Assembly (NCBI RefSeq): GCF_020194955.2
Contig: NZ_JAFCIY020000038.1
Location: 1-64,000, forward strand
Source of the DNA: Desulfuromonas sp. CSMB_57
GTDB lineage: Bacteria > Desulfobacterota > Desulfuromonadia > Desulfuromonadales > Syntrophotaleaceae
Reading direction: 5' to 3'
DNA: 64,000 bases
Shown: piece by piece, positions 44,104 to 53,644 of the stretch
How the letters are laid out: each line of letters opens with the position of its first letter
Position numbering within the stretch: position 1 is the first letter of the stretch
Position numbers and translations under genes: made by a program
Notes under the pieces: model-generated
What the model saw: the letters and a program-made list of their open reading frames with translations, nothing else
Database searches by the model: none
What the model was told of the DNA's origin: nothing

Positions 44104-47100
44104 ATGAAAAAACTGTTCGCCATCAGGGGATTCGGGCCCTATATTCTCGTCGTGCTGCTGAATGCGATGACGGATCTGGGCCATAAGATCGTCATCCAGA
44201 ACACGATCTTCAAAAGCTATGAGGGCCCGCCGCAGATTGCCCTGACCGCGGTGGTCAATGCCTTGATCCTGCTGCCCTTTGTTCTCCTGTTCACCCCGAG
44301 CGGCTTTTTATCGGATCGTTTCCCCAAACATCGCATCATCCGCATCTGCGCCGCCTGTACCGTGCCTCTGACCGCGATGATTGTGGTCTGTTACCGGCTG
44401 GGGCTGTTCTGGCCCGCCTTTGCCCTGACCCTGCTGCTGGCGGCCCAGAGCGCGGTCTATTCACCGGCCAAATACGCCTATCTCAAGGAGTTGGTCGGCA
44501 AGGAACGGTTGGCCGGAGGCAATGCCCTGGTGCAGGCCGTGACCATCGTCGCGATTCTTGCCGGTGGTCTGATCTATTCGATCCTTTTTGAAACGTTTCT
44601 GACCGGCGGCGAGCAGACGCCGGCAGCCATGTTGCAGGCTGTGGCACCCTGCGGCTACCTGCTGCTGGCGGGGGCGGTGGCTGAAACCCTGTTGGCTTTT
44701 GTGCTGCCCCTGACCTCCAAGGGCAACCCCGGCATGCATCTGGCCTGGCCCGATTATCTGCGGGGGCGCTATCTGCGTGCCAACCTGCGCCTGGTATCGG
44801 GCAACGAGGTCATTCGACTGTCGGTATTCGGTCTGAGCCTGTTCTGGGCGGTAAACCAGGTCCTGCTGGCCTCCTTCGGCGAATATCTGAAATCCGCCAC
44901 TGGCGAAACCAATACGGTGGTGGCTCAGGGATTGCTCATGTTCGGCGGGGTGGGATTGATTTTCGGCTCCATGTCCGCCGGCAAGTTCAGCAAGAATTAC
45001 ATCGAAACCGGTCTGATCCCGGCGGCGGCGGTGGTGATGACCGGGATTCTCTTCCTCCTGTCCGGCTTTACCCATCCGGTGGTGCTGGGCGCGTTGCTGT
45101 TCGTGTACGGCATGGCCGGCGGGATGCTGGTGGTGCCTCTCAATGCCCTCATCCAGTTCAATGCCCGGGAGCGGGACCTTGGTCGGGTGTTGGCCGGCAA
45201 CAATTTTCTCCAGACCCTGGCCATGTTGCTGTTTCTCGGCGGCACGGTGGCGGCCGCCCGCCATGGGGTGAGCAGCGTACCCCTGTTTCGCGTCCTGGCC
45301 CTGGTGGTGCTGCTCGGCACCGCCTACTCCCTCTGGAAGTTGCCCCAATCCCTGTTGCGCTTTCTGCTGCGGGCCGTCATGGCGCAACGTTATGACATCA
45401 CCGTCTTTGGCCTGAAACACATTCCTTCCCAGGGCGGGGTGCTGTTGCTCGGCAACCATACCAGCTTTCTGGATTGGGCGGTGCTGCAGTTGGCGGTGCC
45501 GCGCCGCATGCGTTTTGTCATGGACCGGGCCATTTACGAACGCTGGTATTGGCGCTGGGCCTTGGACCTGTTTCGCGCCATTCCCATCTCCGCGCGAGGC
45601 TATCGCGGGGCCTTGCGGGAAGTGAGCCGTTCCCTGGAGCGGGGCGAGGTGGTGGTGCTGTTCCCCGAGGGAGCAGTGAGCCGCAACGGCCAGATGGGGG
45701 AGTTCAAGCGCGGGTTCGAAGAGGCCGCCCGCCGGGCGGAATGTGTCATCGTGCCCTTTTATCTGCACGGCCTGTGGGGCAGCGTGTTTTCCTTTGCCTC
45801 AAAAAAGCTGCGTCGCATCACCGGCATCGGCATGGTGCGGGAAGTGACCATCTGCTTCGGCGCACCGCTGCCGGCCGCGACCGAGGCCAAGGAGGTCAAG
45901 TCGGCGGTGTTTCAACTTTCCATCGCAGCCTGGCAACATTATGCCGAAACTTTTGAGCCCTTGGGCGCAACCTGGCTCAAGAGCGTGAAACAGCGGCCGG
46001 CCGCGACCTGCGTCATCGATGCCGACGGGGCGGCTTTTTCCGGAACGCGGTTGCTGGCGGCCTGTCTGGCCATGTCCCGCCGCTTGGGGCGGTTGGCGGC
46101 CGGGCGGCAGAATGTCGGCGTATTGCTGCCTCCCAGTGCCGGCGGCATCATCGCCAACCTGGCCCTGCTGCTGCGCGGCAAGACCGTGGTCAACCTGAAC
46201 TATACCAGCAGTACCGGCGTGTTGGATGCGTGCCTGAGCCGGGCCGGGGTCGACACCATTGTCACCTCCGAACGGTTCCTGACCCGTCTGCAGGCCAAGG
46301 GCTTCCATCTGGAAGCGGCTTTTGCCGGTCGCCGGGTGGTTCATCTGGAACAGGTCAAGCGCGAATTGGGCAAACCGCTGCTGCTGACCTGTCTGCTGCT
46401 GGCGCGACTGCTGCCGGTGTTTCTGCTGCAGGCCTGGTTCTGCAAACGGGTGAAGCGGACCGACACGGCGGCGATTCTGTTCAGCAGCGGCAGCGAGGGC
46501 GTTCCCAAGGGCATCATGTTGAGCCATGCCAATATGGTCGGCAATATTCGCCAGGTGGCCTGTCTGCTCAATGCCCGTGAGGATGATGTCATCCTTTCGA
46601 CTCTGCCCCTGTTTCATGCATTCGGTTTGACCATCACCACTTTGCTGCCCCTCATGGAGGGCATCCCCCTGGTCTGCCAGCCCGATCCTACGGACGGCGC
46701 CAAGGTCGGACGCCTGGTTGCGGCTCACGGCGTGACCATTCTCTGCGGCACCCCGACCTTCCTGGGTCTGTATGCCCGCAACAAGAAGGTGCATCCCCTC
46801 ATGTTCCGGAGCCTGCGCCAGGTAGTGGCCGGCGCCGAACGGTTGTCCGAGGATATCCGCAAAACGTTTCGCGACCGTTTCGGGCTGGAAATTCACGAAG
46901 GCTACGGCACCACGGAGACCACCCCGGTGGCCAGCGTCAATGTCAACGATGCCATGAATCTGGCGGATTTTTCCGTGCAGAGGGGCAACAAACCGGGCAC
47001 CGTGGGCCTGCCCCTGCCGGGCAGCACCTTCCGCATCGTCGATCCCGGCACCCTGGAAGACCTGCCCCGGGGGCAGGCCGGCCTGATTCTCATCGGCGGG

Positions 47101-47556
47101 ACCCAGATCATGCAGGGCTACCTGGACGATGCCGAGCGGACCCGGGAAGCAATTGTCGAAAAGGATGGCATCCGTTGGTACAAGAGCGGCGACAAGGGGT
47201 GCCTGGACGAGGACGGCTTTCTCACCATCCTCGGCCGGTATTCCCGTTTTGCCAAAATCGGCGGTGAAATGGTCAGTCTGGCCATGGTGGAGGATGCGCT
47301 GCTGAAAGTGGCCCCGGCCGGCAGCGAAGTACTGGCCGTAGCCCTGCCGGATGCCAGAAAGGGAGAGCGGATCGTGGCCCTGGTGGTCTCCGACCATCCC
47401 CTCGAGGATCTGAAAAGAGCGCTGCAGGGCGAACTGGCTCCCATCATGATGCCGGCGGCCCTGTATCCGGTGCCGGCGATCCCGAAACTCGGCACCGGCA
47501 AGACCGATTTGGGGACGGCAAAGCAATGGGCTCAGCAGTTCTGCGCCGCCGGCTGA
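44104..47556 (+). CDS. aas: MFS-acyltransferase-AMP ligase fusion (Aas-type lysophospholipid reacylation)
   Basis: This 1150-residue protein fuses three modules. Residues 1-410 are a 12-helix major facilitator transporter like LplT (lysophospholipid flippase). Residues 425-625 are a PlsC acyltransferase with GNHTSFLDWA (HX4D) and FPEGAVSRNG. The rest is an AMP-binding acyl-ACP synthetase: SSGSEGVPKGIMLSHANM, YGTTETTPVASV and YKSGDKGCLDEDGFLTILGR. Together they would flip lysophospholipid inward and reacylate it using free fatty acid. Enterobacteria encode this as two proteins; fused versions are known. ATG 44104 follows AGGAGGA. Likely regulated by the TetR protein upstream. Confidence 0.92.
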   Translation: MKKLFAIRGFGPYILVVLLNAMTDLGHKIVIQNTIFKSYEGPPQIALTAVVNALILLPFVLLFTPSGFLSDRFPKHRIIRICAACTVPLTAMIVVCYRLGLFWPAFALTLLLAAQSAVYSPAKYAYLKELVGKERLAGGNALVQAVTIVAILAGGLIYSILFETFLTGGEQTPAAMLQAVAPCGYLLLAGAVAETLLAFVLPLTSKGNPGMHLAWPDYLRGRYLRANLRLVSGNEVIRLSVFGLSLFWAVNQVLLASFGEYLKSATGETNTVVAQGLLMFGGVGLIFGSMSAGKFSKNYIETGLIPAAAVVMTGILFLLSGFTHPVVLGALLFVYGMAGGMLVVPLNALIQFNARERDLGRVLAGNNFLQTLAMLLFLGGTVAAARHGVSSVPLFRVLALVVLLGTAYSLWKLPQSLLRFLLRAVMAQRYDITVFGLKHIPSQGGVLLLGNHTSFLDWAVLQLAVPRRMRFVMDRAIYERWYWRWALDLFRAIPISARGYRGALREVSRSLERGEVVVLFPEGAVSRNGQMGEFKRGFEEAARRAECVIVPFYLHGLWGSVFSFASKKLRRITGIGMVREVTICFGAPLPAATEAKEVKSAVFQLSIAAWQHYAETFEPLGATWLKSVKQRPAATCVIDADGAAFSGTRLLAACLAMSRRLGRLAAGRQNVGVLLPPSAGGIIANLALLLRGKTVVNLNYTSSTGVLDACLSRAGVDTIVTSERFLTRLQAKGFHLEAAFAGRRVVHLEQVKRELGKPLLLTCLLLARLLPVFLLQAWFCKRVKRTDTAAILFSSGSEGVPKGIMLSHANMVGNIRQVACLLNAREDDVILSTLPLFHAFGLTITTLLPLMEGIPLVCQPDPTDGAKVGRLVAAHGVTILCGTPTFLGLYARNKKVHPLMFRSLRQVVAGAERLSEDIRKTFRDRFGLEIHEGYGTTETTPVASVNVNDAMNLADFSVQRGNKPGTVGLPLPGSTFRIVDPGTLEDLPRGQAGLILIGGTQIMQGYLDDAERTREAIVEKDGIRWYKSGDKGCLDEDGFLTILGRYSRFAKIGGEMVSLAMVEDALLKVAPAGSEVLAVALPDARKGERIVALVVSDHPLEDLKRALQGELAPIMMPAALYPVPAIPKLGTGKTDLGTAKQWAQQFCAAG

Positions 47557-47559
47557 GAC

Positions 47560-47676
47560 TCAGTTGGCTCCGCGGTGAATGGCTTCGCCGACCTTTTCGA
47601 TATCCCTGCCGATGCCGGAGATGGTATTGCAGGCAGCCAGAGATAAAATTAGCAGGATCAGGATGGTGATTTTCAT
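47560..47676 (-). CDS. Entericidin-like small lipoprotein
   Basis: This 38-residue lipoprotein starts MKITILILLILSLAACNTI, with a clear lipobox (LAAC, Cys 16), followed by SGIGRDIEKVGEAIHRGAN. The mature part matches entericidin A/B proteins (N-T-x-x-G-x-G-x-D-I-x-x-x-G-x-x-I), small membrane lipoproteins linked in E. coli to stationary-phase bacteriolysis. GGAGGAGAG lies just before the ATG at 47676. It converges on aas, three bases apart. No EcnA/EcnB partner is visible, so it is single. Confidence 0.88.
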   Translation of the reverse strand: MKITILILLILSLAACNTISGIGRDIEKVGEAIHRGAN

Positions 47677-47934
47677 ACTCTCCTCCAGGTAACATAACGG
47701 CAGTGAAACGGCCTGAATGGTTCAAAAGATAGGGGCGAATCGGGGTCGAAGGCAAGCCCCAAAATGGTTGAAATTCCTTTCCTCGGTTTCGCCGGGCCGG
47801 CAACAGCTTTTTGTGCTGAAAAAATAACCTCGCAGAATCGGGGGGTTTTGAGAAACAGGGATTTGGTGCTTGATCTGCCGGCGGCATTTTGCTAGTAGTA
47901 TACGTTCCAATTTATGTTCGAGGAGGGTACATCC

Positions 47935-48702
47935 ATGGGTTTGATGGCTGGAAAACGCGGCATCGTGTTCGGTGTGGCCAATGAACTGAGCATCGCCTGG
48001 GGCATCGCCCAGCAGCTCCATGCCGCCGGGGCCACCCTGGCCTTTACCTATCTCAATGAAGCTTTGGAAAAGCGGGTCCGGCCGCTGGCCGAAAGCGTCG
48101 ACGCGGATCTGATTCTGCCCTGCGATCTGAGCCGGGATGAAGATATCGACCAAGTCTTTGCCGAGGTGGAAAAGCAATGGGGCAGCCTGGATTTCGTGGT
48201 GCATGCCGTGGCCTTCGCCAACCGGGACGACCTGAAAAATCCCTTTTCCCAGACCCGTCGTGAAAACTTCCTGCTGGCCATGGACATCAGCGCCTACACC
48301 CTGGTGGCCGTGACCCGGGGGGCCGCTCCCCTGATGAAGCAGGGCGGCAGTATCGTCACCCTTACCTACCTCGGCTCCCAGCGCGCCGTGCCCAGCTACA
48401 ATGTCATGGGCGTGGCCAAGGCCGCCCTGGAGGCTTCCACCCGCTATCTGGCGGCAGAGTTGGGCGAACGCGGCATCCGCGTCAATGCCCTGTCCGCCGG
48501 GCCCATCAAGACCCTGGCCTCTTCGGCGGTCAGCGGCATGAAGGAAAAGCTCAAGATGATGGACGAACGCGCGCCCCTGCGGCGCACCGTATCCCAGGAT
48601 GAAGTGGGGAAATCGGCACTCTACCTGCTCTCCGATCTGGCCAGCGGGGTGACCGGGGAAGTCCACTATGTTGACGCCGGCTTCAATTTTGTTGTGGCCT
48701 GA
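47935..48702 (+). CDS. fabI: Enoyl-[acyl-carrier-protein] reductase (NADH)
   Basis: This 255-residue short-chain dehydrogenase catalyses the last reduction of fatty acid elongation. It has the FabI-type atypical NAD motif GIVFGVANELSIAWGIA and the active-site pattern SYNVMGVAKAALE with Tyr and Lys spaced by six residues, plus RVNALSAGPIKTLASS. ATG 47935 follows GAGGAGGG; an ATG further upstream at 47914 is less well placed. It lies just beyond the aas region, in keeping with a lipid theme, and ends at a strong terminator. Confidence 0.94.
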   Translation: MGLMAGKRGIVFGVANELSIAWGIAQQLHAAGATLAFTYLNEALEKRVRPLAESVDADLILPCDLSRDEDIDQVFAEVEKQWGSLDFVVHAVAFANRDDLKNPFSQTRRENFLLAMDISAYTLVAVTRGAAPLMKQGGSIVTLTYLGSQRAVPSYNVMGVAKAALEASTRYLAAELGERGIRVNALSAGPIKTLASSAVSGMKEKLKMMDERAPLRRTVSQDEVGKSALYLLSDLASGVTGEVHYVDAGFNFVVA

Positions 48703-48740
48703 GAACAGGAGACCGGCCGATTTTTCGCACGCACATAACG

Positions 48741-48764
48741 AGGGCCCTGCGGGGCCCTTTTTTT
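48741..48764 (+). terminator. Intrinsic terminator of fabI
   Basis: AGGGCCC (48741-48747), loop TGCG, GGGCCCT (48752-48758), then TTTTTT. The T-run reaches the presumptive TTG start of hflX at 48763. Confidence 0.92.
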
Positions 48765-50448
48765 GTCGGAAAGCGGAACCACGGTGATTTTTGGCAATGA
48801 CAAGGGGCTCAAGCCGAGTCAGATCCAGGCACTGGAGCGTATCTACCGGCGCCGGGTGCCGGCTGATCAACTGATCAGCGGCGAACTGGCCCGTTATCTG
48901 ACCGAGCAGTCCTTCCAAATCCATCGCCAGTTGGGCCTGATCATCGATCGCGCCGGGGAGATCCAACATGTCATCGTCGGCGACGATCGGGAGATTTTCA
49001 TTCCCGATCTGTCCGCCTACGGCTGCGGCCGCAGCGGTCTGCGCGGCCTGCGCTGCGTCCACACCCACCTGCGCGGCGAACCCCTTTCGGAAGACGACCT
49101 GACCGACCTGGCGTTGCTGCGTCTCGATCTGTTGGCGGCCATCGAGGTCGGCGATCGGGGTCTGCCGGGGGCGGTGCATTATGCCCATCTGCTGCCCCCC
49201 AACCCCTCCGGTCGGACGGTGGAAGTGCTGCAGGCCCCCTCGGTCTACGATCTGGACCGGGACTTCTCGGCCTTGATCCGTTCCCTGGAACAGGAACTGG
49301 AAGCCCGCATGGCGGAGACGGTGGATCTGTCCGATCCCCGGGAGCGGGCGATTCTGATCTCCGTCAGCACCCAGAGCCGTCACGACACGGAAGATTCCCT
49401 GGATGAACTGGCGGAACTGGCCCGGACCGCCGACGTCGTGGTACTGGATCGCTTCATCCAGCGACCGCGCCAGATCAACCCCAAATATCTGATGGGGCAG
49501 GGCAAGGTCAAGGAGGTCATCATTCGGGCCATGCAGCGCGGCGCCACCCTGCTGATCTTCGACCAGGATCTGACCCCCGCCCAGGTGCGGGCCATCAGCG
49601 AAATCACCGACCTCAAGGTCATAGATCGTTCCCAGCTGATTCTCGACATCTTCGCCCGCCGGGCTCAGACCCGGGACGGCAAGGTGCAGGTGGAACTGGC
49701 CCAGCTCAAATATATCCTGCCGCGCCTGGTTGGCCGCGGGGTCGCCTTCAGCCGTCTGATGGGCGGCATCGGCGGTCGCGGACCGGGCGAAACCAAGTTG
49801 GAGGTCGATCGTCGGCGCATTCGAGACCGCATCGCCCGGCTGGAAAACCAGCTCAAGGAGCTGTCCCGGGGTCGGCTGCAACGCCGGCAGCGGCGGGTAC
49901 GGGCCGGGATTCCCATCATTTCCATCGTCGGCTACACCAATGCCGGCAAATCGACCTTGCTCAATGCCCTCACCCAGAGTGAGGTGCTGACCGAAGACCT
50001 GCTGTTCGCCACCCTCGATACGGCCAGCCGCCGCCTGCGTTTTCCTGAAGAGCGGGAGGTCATCATCACCGATACGGTGGGTTTTATCCGTCAGTTGCCA
50101 AAAAGTCTGCTCGGTGCGTTTCGTGCAACCCTGGAGGAACTGGCCGATGCCGATCTGCTTTTGCACCTGGTGGATCTGGCGAATCCGCGCTTTGAAGAAC
50201 AGATTCAAGCGGTGGAAAGAATTTTGCAGGAGCTGGACCTGGATCGTATTCCCCGCTTGCTGGTGTTCAACAAGATCGATCTGGTTCCAGAGGATGAAGC
50301 TGCGGCTTTGTGCCGCCGTTACGCGGCTTTGGGTGTCAGTGCCCGGGATCGCCGAACCTTTGCCCCGCTGCTCATGGCGTTGCAGGAGCGTTGTTGGCCT
50401 GCGGCGGCCAGCGGGGCCACGGAAGGATCACATGATGCAGATGAATAG
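48763..50448 (+). CDS. hflX: Ribosome-associated GTPase HflX
   Basis: This 561-residue GTPase (from TTG 48763) is longer than E. coli HflX because of an N-terminal region of about 190 residues with an HTHLRG motif, then the HflX N-domain ([41 protein letters not shown]) and a G domain with [14 protein letters not shown] (G1), [10 protein letters not shown] (G3) and NKID (G4). It rescues or splits stalled ribosomes. The start is uncertain: TTG 48763 overlaps the fabI terminator and lacks a ribosome site; GTG 48784 ([13 protein letters not shown]) is an alternative. Its end overlaps mltD by 17 bases. Confidence 0.9.
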   Translation: MSESGTTVIFGNDKGLKPSQIQALERIYRRRVPADQLISGELARYLTEQSFQIHRQLGLIIDRAGEIQHVIVGDDREIFIPDLSAYGCGRSGLRGLRCVHTHLRGEPLSEDDLTDLALLRLDLLAAIEVGDRGLPGAVHYAHLLPPNPSGRTVEVLQAPSVYDLDRDFSALIRSLEQELEARMAETVDLSDPRERAILISVSTQSRHDTEDSLDELAELARTADVVVLDRFIQRPRQINPKYLMGQGKVKEVIIRAMQRGATLLIFDQDLTPAQVRAISEITDLKVIDRSQLILDIFARRAQTRDGKVQVELAQLKYILPRLVGRGVAFSRLMGGIGGRGPGETKLEVDRRRIRDRIARLENQLKELSRGRLQRRQRRVRAGIPIISIVGYTNAGKSTLLNALTQSEVLTEDLLFATLDTASRRLRFPEEREVIITDTVGFIRQLPKSLLGAFRATLEELADADLLLHLVDLANPRFEEQIQAVERILQELDLDRIPRLLVFNKIDLVPEDEAAALCRRYAALGVSARDRRTFAPLLMALQERCWPAAASGATEGSHDADE

Positions 50449-52114
50449 GTTGAAAACCCCGGTAGTTTCCCGATTGATCATGATGTTTGCCATGCTGGTG
50501 TTGTCCGGCTGCCTGGCGCCGCCGCCCTCACCCGGCGAGGCCGGTGCCCTTGGAACCGCACCCGCCCCGGAACCCCTTGCCGGTGGCGGCCGCAAACGAG
50601 GACCGTTGCCGGTCGCCGAGGCCCTCGATGAACTCGGTCCCGCACGGACCAAAATTGGCCAAGTCTGCAGTGACGAGGAAGGCGATCCCGAGGATCCTGA
50701 AGCCCAGGAGGACATGCAGGTCCTGGCCGCCGCCGACGAGGCTGCGCCGGAAGATGAAGGCCGGACGGAACTCGAAGACCAGTTGGTGTTTCAACTGCCG
50801 GTAGTCGAAAACGACAAAGTCCGGCATTATATCGAATACTACACGGGGCGCGGTCAAAACGGCTTGCGCCGCGTTCTGGAACGCTCCGGGCGCTATCTGC
50901 CCATGATGCAGGAAATCTTTACCGGTGAGGGGCTGCCTCCGGAACTCAGTTACCTGGCCCTCATCGAATCCGGTTTCAACCCCTTCGCCGTCAGCAGTGC
51001 TTCGGCCACCGGTCCCTGGCAATTCATGGAAGGCACGGCCCGTCTGTACGACCTGAAAAACGACCGGTGGCGGGACGAACGCCGCGATCCGGTCAAGTCG
51101 ACGCGCGCCGCGGCGCGCCATCTGCGGGATCTGCACCAGCGCTTCAACGGCAACTGGCCGCTGGCCATCGCCGCTTACAATGCCGGTTCCGGGCGGGTGG
51201 AAAACGCCGTCCGCAGCGGCGGTAGCGATGATTTCTGGGTACTCAGTCGGGGCGGTCATCTGCCACGGGAAACCCGCAACTATTTGCCGAAATTGTATGC
51301 GGTGTTGCACATTGTGCAGGATCCGGCCCGCTACGGCCTGGACAATCTGCAATACCAGCCGCCCCTGACCTTCGACACGGTGCAGCTTCCAGGGGGAACC
51401 AATCTGGCCATGGTCGCCGACTTTTGCGACAACGACAAGGATTCCATTCGCTATCTCAACCCGGAACTCAAGCGCTTGGCCGTCCCGCCGGATGCCGGCC
51501 CATACCCCCTGCGCATCCCCTTCGGCCAGGAGCAGGATTTCAAGCTGGCCCTTGCCCGGGTACCGGCCGGTCAGCTGAACGGAGCGCAGCGTCACCGCAT
51601 CCGTCCCGGGGACACCCCGTACAAGTTGGCTCGTCAGTACGGGATCAAGGTCCAGGATTTGCTGGCCGTGAACCGCATCGACAATCCCCGTTCCCTGAAG
51701 GTGGGTGACGAACTGATCGTGCCCGCCGACGGTGCCCGCGTGGCGTCCGATGCGAGGCCGGTAGCAGGCGCCGCTCAGGCAACGCCCACCTACCAGGTAC
51801 GCAAGGGCGACACCCTGTGGAGCATCGCGCGGCGGTTTCAGGTCAAGGTCCAGGATTTGACAGCCTGGAACGGCTTGACTCGGCAAAGTGTTCTGCACCC
51901 GGGCACCACCATCCAGTTGGCGGCGGCACAGCGGGATGAGGCTGGGCAGCGGATTGTCTACCAGGTGCGTCCCGGCGATACCCTGTGGGCCATCAGCCAA
52001 CGATTCGCTCTGGATGTCCACCAGATCCTTGATTGGAACCAGTTGGATAGGAATCAGGTCCTGCAACCCGGCCAGAAGCTGACTTTGTTGCTGCCAAGGG
52101 ATGGACGCGGATAA
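50432..52114 (+). CDS. mltD: Membrane-bound lytic transglycosylase with three LysM domains
   Basis: This 560-residue lipoprotein (lipobox MLVLSGC, Cys 27) has a Pro/Ala/Asp-rich linker, a SLT domain with ALIESGFNPFAVSSASATGPWQFM (catalytic Glu) and AAYNAGSGRVENAV, and three C-terminal LysM repeats (RIRPGDTPYKLARQYG, QVRKGDTLWSIARRF, QVRPGDTLWAISQRF). It cleaves peptidoglycan to 1,6-anhydromuropeptides, resembling MltD. ATG 50432 or 50435 follows GGAAGGA. It overlaps hflX by 17 bases. Confidence 0.92.
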   Translation: MMQMNRLKTPVVSRLIMMFAMLVLSGCLAPPPSPGEAGALGTAPAPEPLAGGGRKRGPLPVAEALDELGPARTKIGQVCSDEEGDPEDPEAQEDMQVLAAADEAAPEDEGRTELEDQLVFQLPVVENDKVRHYIEYYTGRGQNGLRRVLERSGRYLPMMQEIFTGEGLPPELSYLALIESGFNPFAVSSASATGPWQFMEGTARLYDLKNDRWRDERRDPVKSTRAAARHLRDLHQRFNGNWPLAIAAYNAGSGRVENAVRSGGSDDFWVLSRGGHLPRETRNYLPKLYAVLHIVQDPARYGLDNLQYQPPLTFDTVQLPGGTNLAMVADFCDNDKDSIRYLNPELKRLAVPPDAGPYPLRIPFGQEQDFKLALARVPAGQLNGAQRHRIRPGDTPYKLARQYGIKVQDLLAVNRIDNPRSLKVGDELIVPADGARVASDARPVAGAAQATPTYQVRKGDTLWSIARRFQVKVQDLTAWNGLTRQSVLHPGTTIQLAAAQRDEAGQRIVYQVRPGDTLWAISQRFALDVHQILDWNQLDRNQVLQPGQKLTLLLPRDGRG

Positions 52115-52188
52115 GTTTTTGACTTTTTTTCAGGGCGTTGCTAAACTTCGCCGGCAGTTGTTCCCATTCTGAAAGGATGAAGGCAATC

Positions 52189-52914
52189 ATGATCAACCTG
52201 GCGATATCCTTGGCCATTTACGTCCTGACGGTGACGCTGCTGCGGGCCGGAGCCGGTCTGGAGTGGATCTGGGCGATACTGGCCGGCCTGTTGGCCTTCG
52301 CCGGAAGCTTTTTTCTGCTGAGTCGACGCATCACCAAAATGCTGACGGCCACCATGGAAAGCGTACAGCGCGATCTGCAGGCCGGACGTGCCGAAAAGGC
52401 CATCAAATCTCTGGAAGCGCTGCTGCCCATGGGCAAGTGGCAGTTCACGGTTGCCGGGCAGTTGAACGCCCAGATCGGCAGCATTCATTATCTGCGCCGG
52501 GATTTCGGCAAAGCCTTCGACTATTTGCAGAAGGGCATGAGCCGCCATTGGCCGGCCATGGGCATGTTGGCCATCTGTTACATGAAGCGGAACAAGACCC
52601 AGCAGATGTCGGCCACCTTCGAGAAAGCCCTGGCCGTTACCCGCAAGGAGCCTCTGCTCTGGAACCTGTATGCGTTCTGTCTCGAGAAGGTCGGCGAGGT
52701 CGGCAAGGCGCAGGAGGTGCTGCAGAAAGCCCTGAAAAAGGTCGGCGGCGATGAGCGGTTGGCGGAAAATCTGGCGGCGCTGCAAGCCGGGAAGAAGATG
52801 AAGATGCAGGTTTACGGCGACGCCTGGTACCAATTCCATCTGGAGAAGACCGGTGCGCTGGTCAAGCAACAGACCAAGGCCGTACAGGGACGGCGCAAAA
52901 TCGTCAGGCGGTAG
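52189..52914 (+). CDS. Membrane-anchored TPR protein
   Basis: This 241-residue protein begins with two hydrophobic segments (about residues 3-20 and 23-43) followed by a helical, TPR-like soluble domain: RDLQAGRAEKAIKSLEALLP, the central FGKAFDYLQKGMSRHWPAMGMLAICYMKRNK and KVGEVGKAQEVLQKALKKVGG. It should be a scaffold at the inner membrane. ATG 52189 is favoured because AAGGATGAAGG lies just upstream; ATG 52177 has no spacing for it. Same strand as mltD and the Smr gene, five bases before the latter. Confidence 0.8.
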   Translation: MINLAISLAIYVLTVTLLRAGAGLEWIWAILAGLLAFAGSFFLLSRRITKMLTATMESVQRDLQAGRAEKAIKSLEALLPMGKWQFTVAGQLNAQIGSIHYLRRDFGKAFDYLQKGMSRHWPAMGMLAICYMKRNKTQQMSATFEKALAVTRKEPLLWNLYAFCLEKVGEVGKAQEVLQKALKKVGGDERLAENLAALQAGKKMKMQVYGDAWYQFHLEKTGALVKQQTKAVQGRRKIVRR

Positions 52915-52919
52915 ACGGC

Positions 52920-53597
52920 ATGGCTCGAAACAAGGACAAAGCGAGCGGCAAACAGGTTTTTTCGGCAAACCCCTTCAAGCAGTTGAAGGGGTTTGCCGTT
53001 TCCAAGGAAGAGGTTCCTGCACCGGTGACCAAACCCCAAGGCAAGGTGGAAGAACTGCCGGAGGAAGAGCTGTTTGCCCATGAAATGGAGCGTCTCGGTG
53101 TCAAGGAGCAGCCTTCTGCCATGCCGGGACGGGCACTGCCGCCGGAGACGGCGCAGGAGCGAAGGTCAGCGCCTACCCCTCCACCAAAGGACGATGGGGA
53201 GTTGTTCCTGCATGCCCTCGGCCAGATGGATGCCGTGTTTCGGGACGAATTTCCGGAAGAGCCGCAGTTGCGCGCCCAACCGGCCCGCATGAAGCAGTTG
53301 CGCCAGGGACGCCTGACGCCCCAAGCACAGCTCGATCTGCATGGCCTGTCCCGTGAGACAGCCTTGGAGCGGGTCGGGTTTTTCCTTCAGGATGCGGCCT
53401 ACCAGGGCTGGGGTACGGTCCTGGTGATTACCGGTCAGGGCAAGCGCTCCGAGGACGGCCCGGTGTTGCGGGCGGCCGTAGAGCGCTATCTCGCCGAGGC
53501 CGGCGGAGCCTGGGTGGCCGAATGGGGCCGCGCCCCGGCCCGCTACGGGGGCGATGGCGCCCTGGTGGTTTTTCTCAAGGCCCGCGGGCGGCCATAA
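52920..53597 (+). CDS. Smr-domain protein
   Basis: This 225-residue protein has an unstructured charged N-terminal half (1-125) and a C-terminal Smr domain with LDLHGLSRETALE (the LDLHG motif) and VITGQGKRSEDGPVLRAAVERYL (the GxG motif). Smr domains, alone or on MutS2, nick DNA or bind collided ribosomes; the exact role here is not known. It starts five bases after the TPR gene. An unusual perfect inverted repeat is embedded in its coding sequence at 52963-52998. A convergent terminator follows. Confidence 0.9.
   Translation: MARNKDKASGKQVFSANPFKQLKGFAVSKEEVPAPVTKPQGKVEELPEEELFAHEMERLGVKEQPSAMPGRALPPETAQERRSAPTPPPKDDGELFLHALGQMDAVFRDEFPEEPQLRAQPARMKQLRQGRLTPQAQLDLHGLSRETALERVGFFLQDAAYQGWGTVLVITGQGKRSEDGPVLRAAVERYLAEAGGAWVAEWGRAPARYGGDGALVVFLKARGRP
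52963..52998 (+). repeat. Perfect 16-bp hairpin inside the Smr gene
   Basis: CGGCAAACCCCTTCAA (52963-52978) and TTGAAGGGGTTTGCCG (52983-52998) are exact inverted repeats with loop GCAG, starting 43 bases after the ATG. Codons within it read roughly SANPFKQLKGFAV. A T-run precedes and TTT follows the stem. Confidence 0.9.
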
Positions 53598-53602
53598 AGC
53601 AG

Positions 53603-53630
53603 GAGGCCGGAGCAGTGCTCCGGCCTCTTT
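53603..53630. terminator. Convergent intrinsic terminator
   Basis: GAGGCCGGAGC and GCTCCGGCCTC form an 11-bp perfect stem with loop AGT, followed by TTT. It separates the Smr gene (plus) and the RNase E/G gene (minus). Confidence 0.85.
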
Positions 53631-53644
53631 GGTTAAAAACAGGA

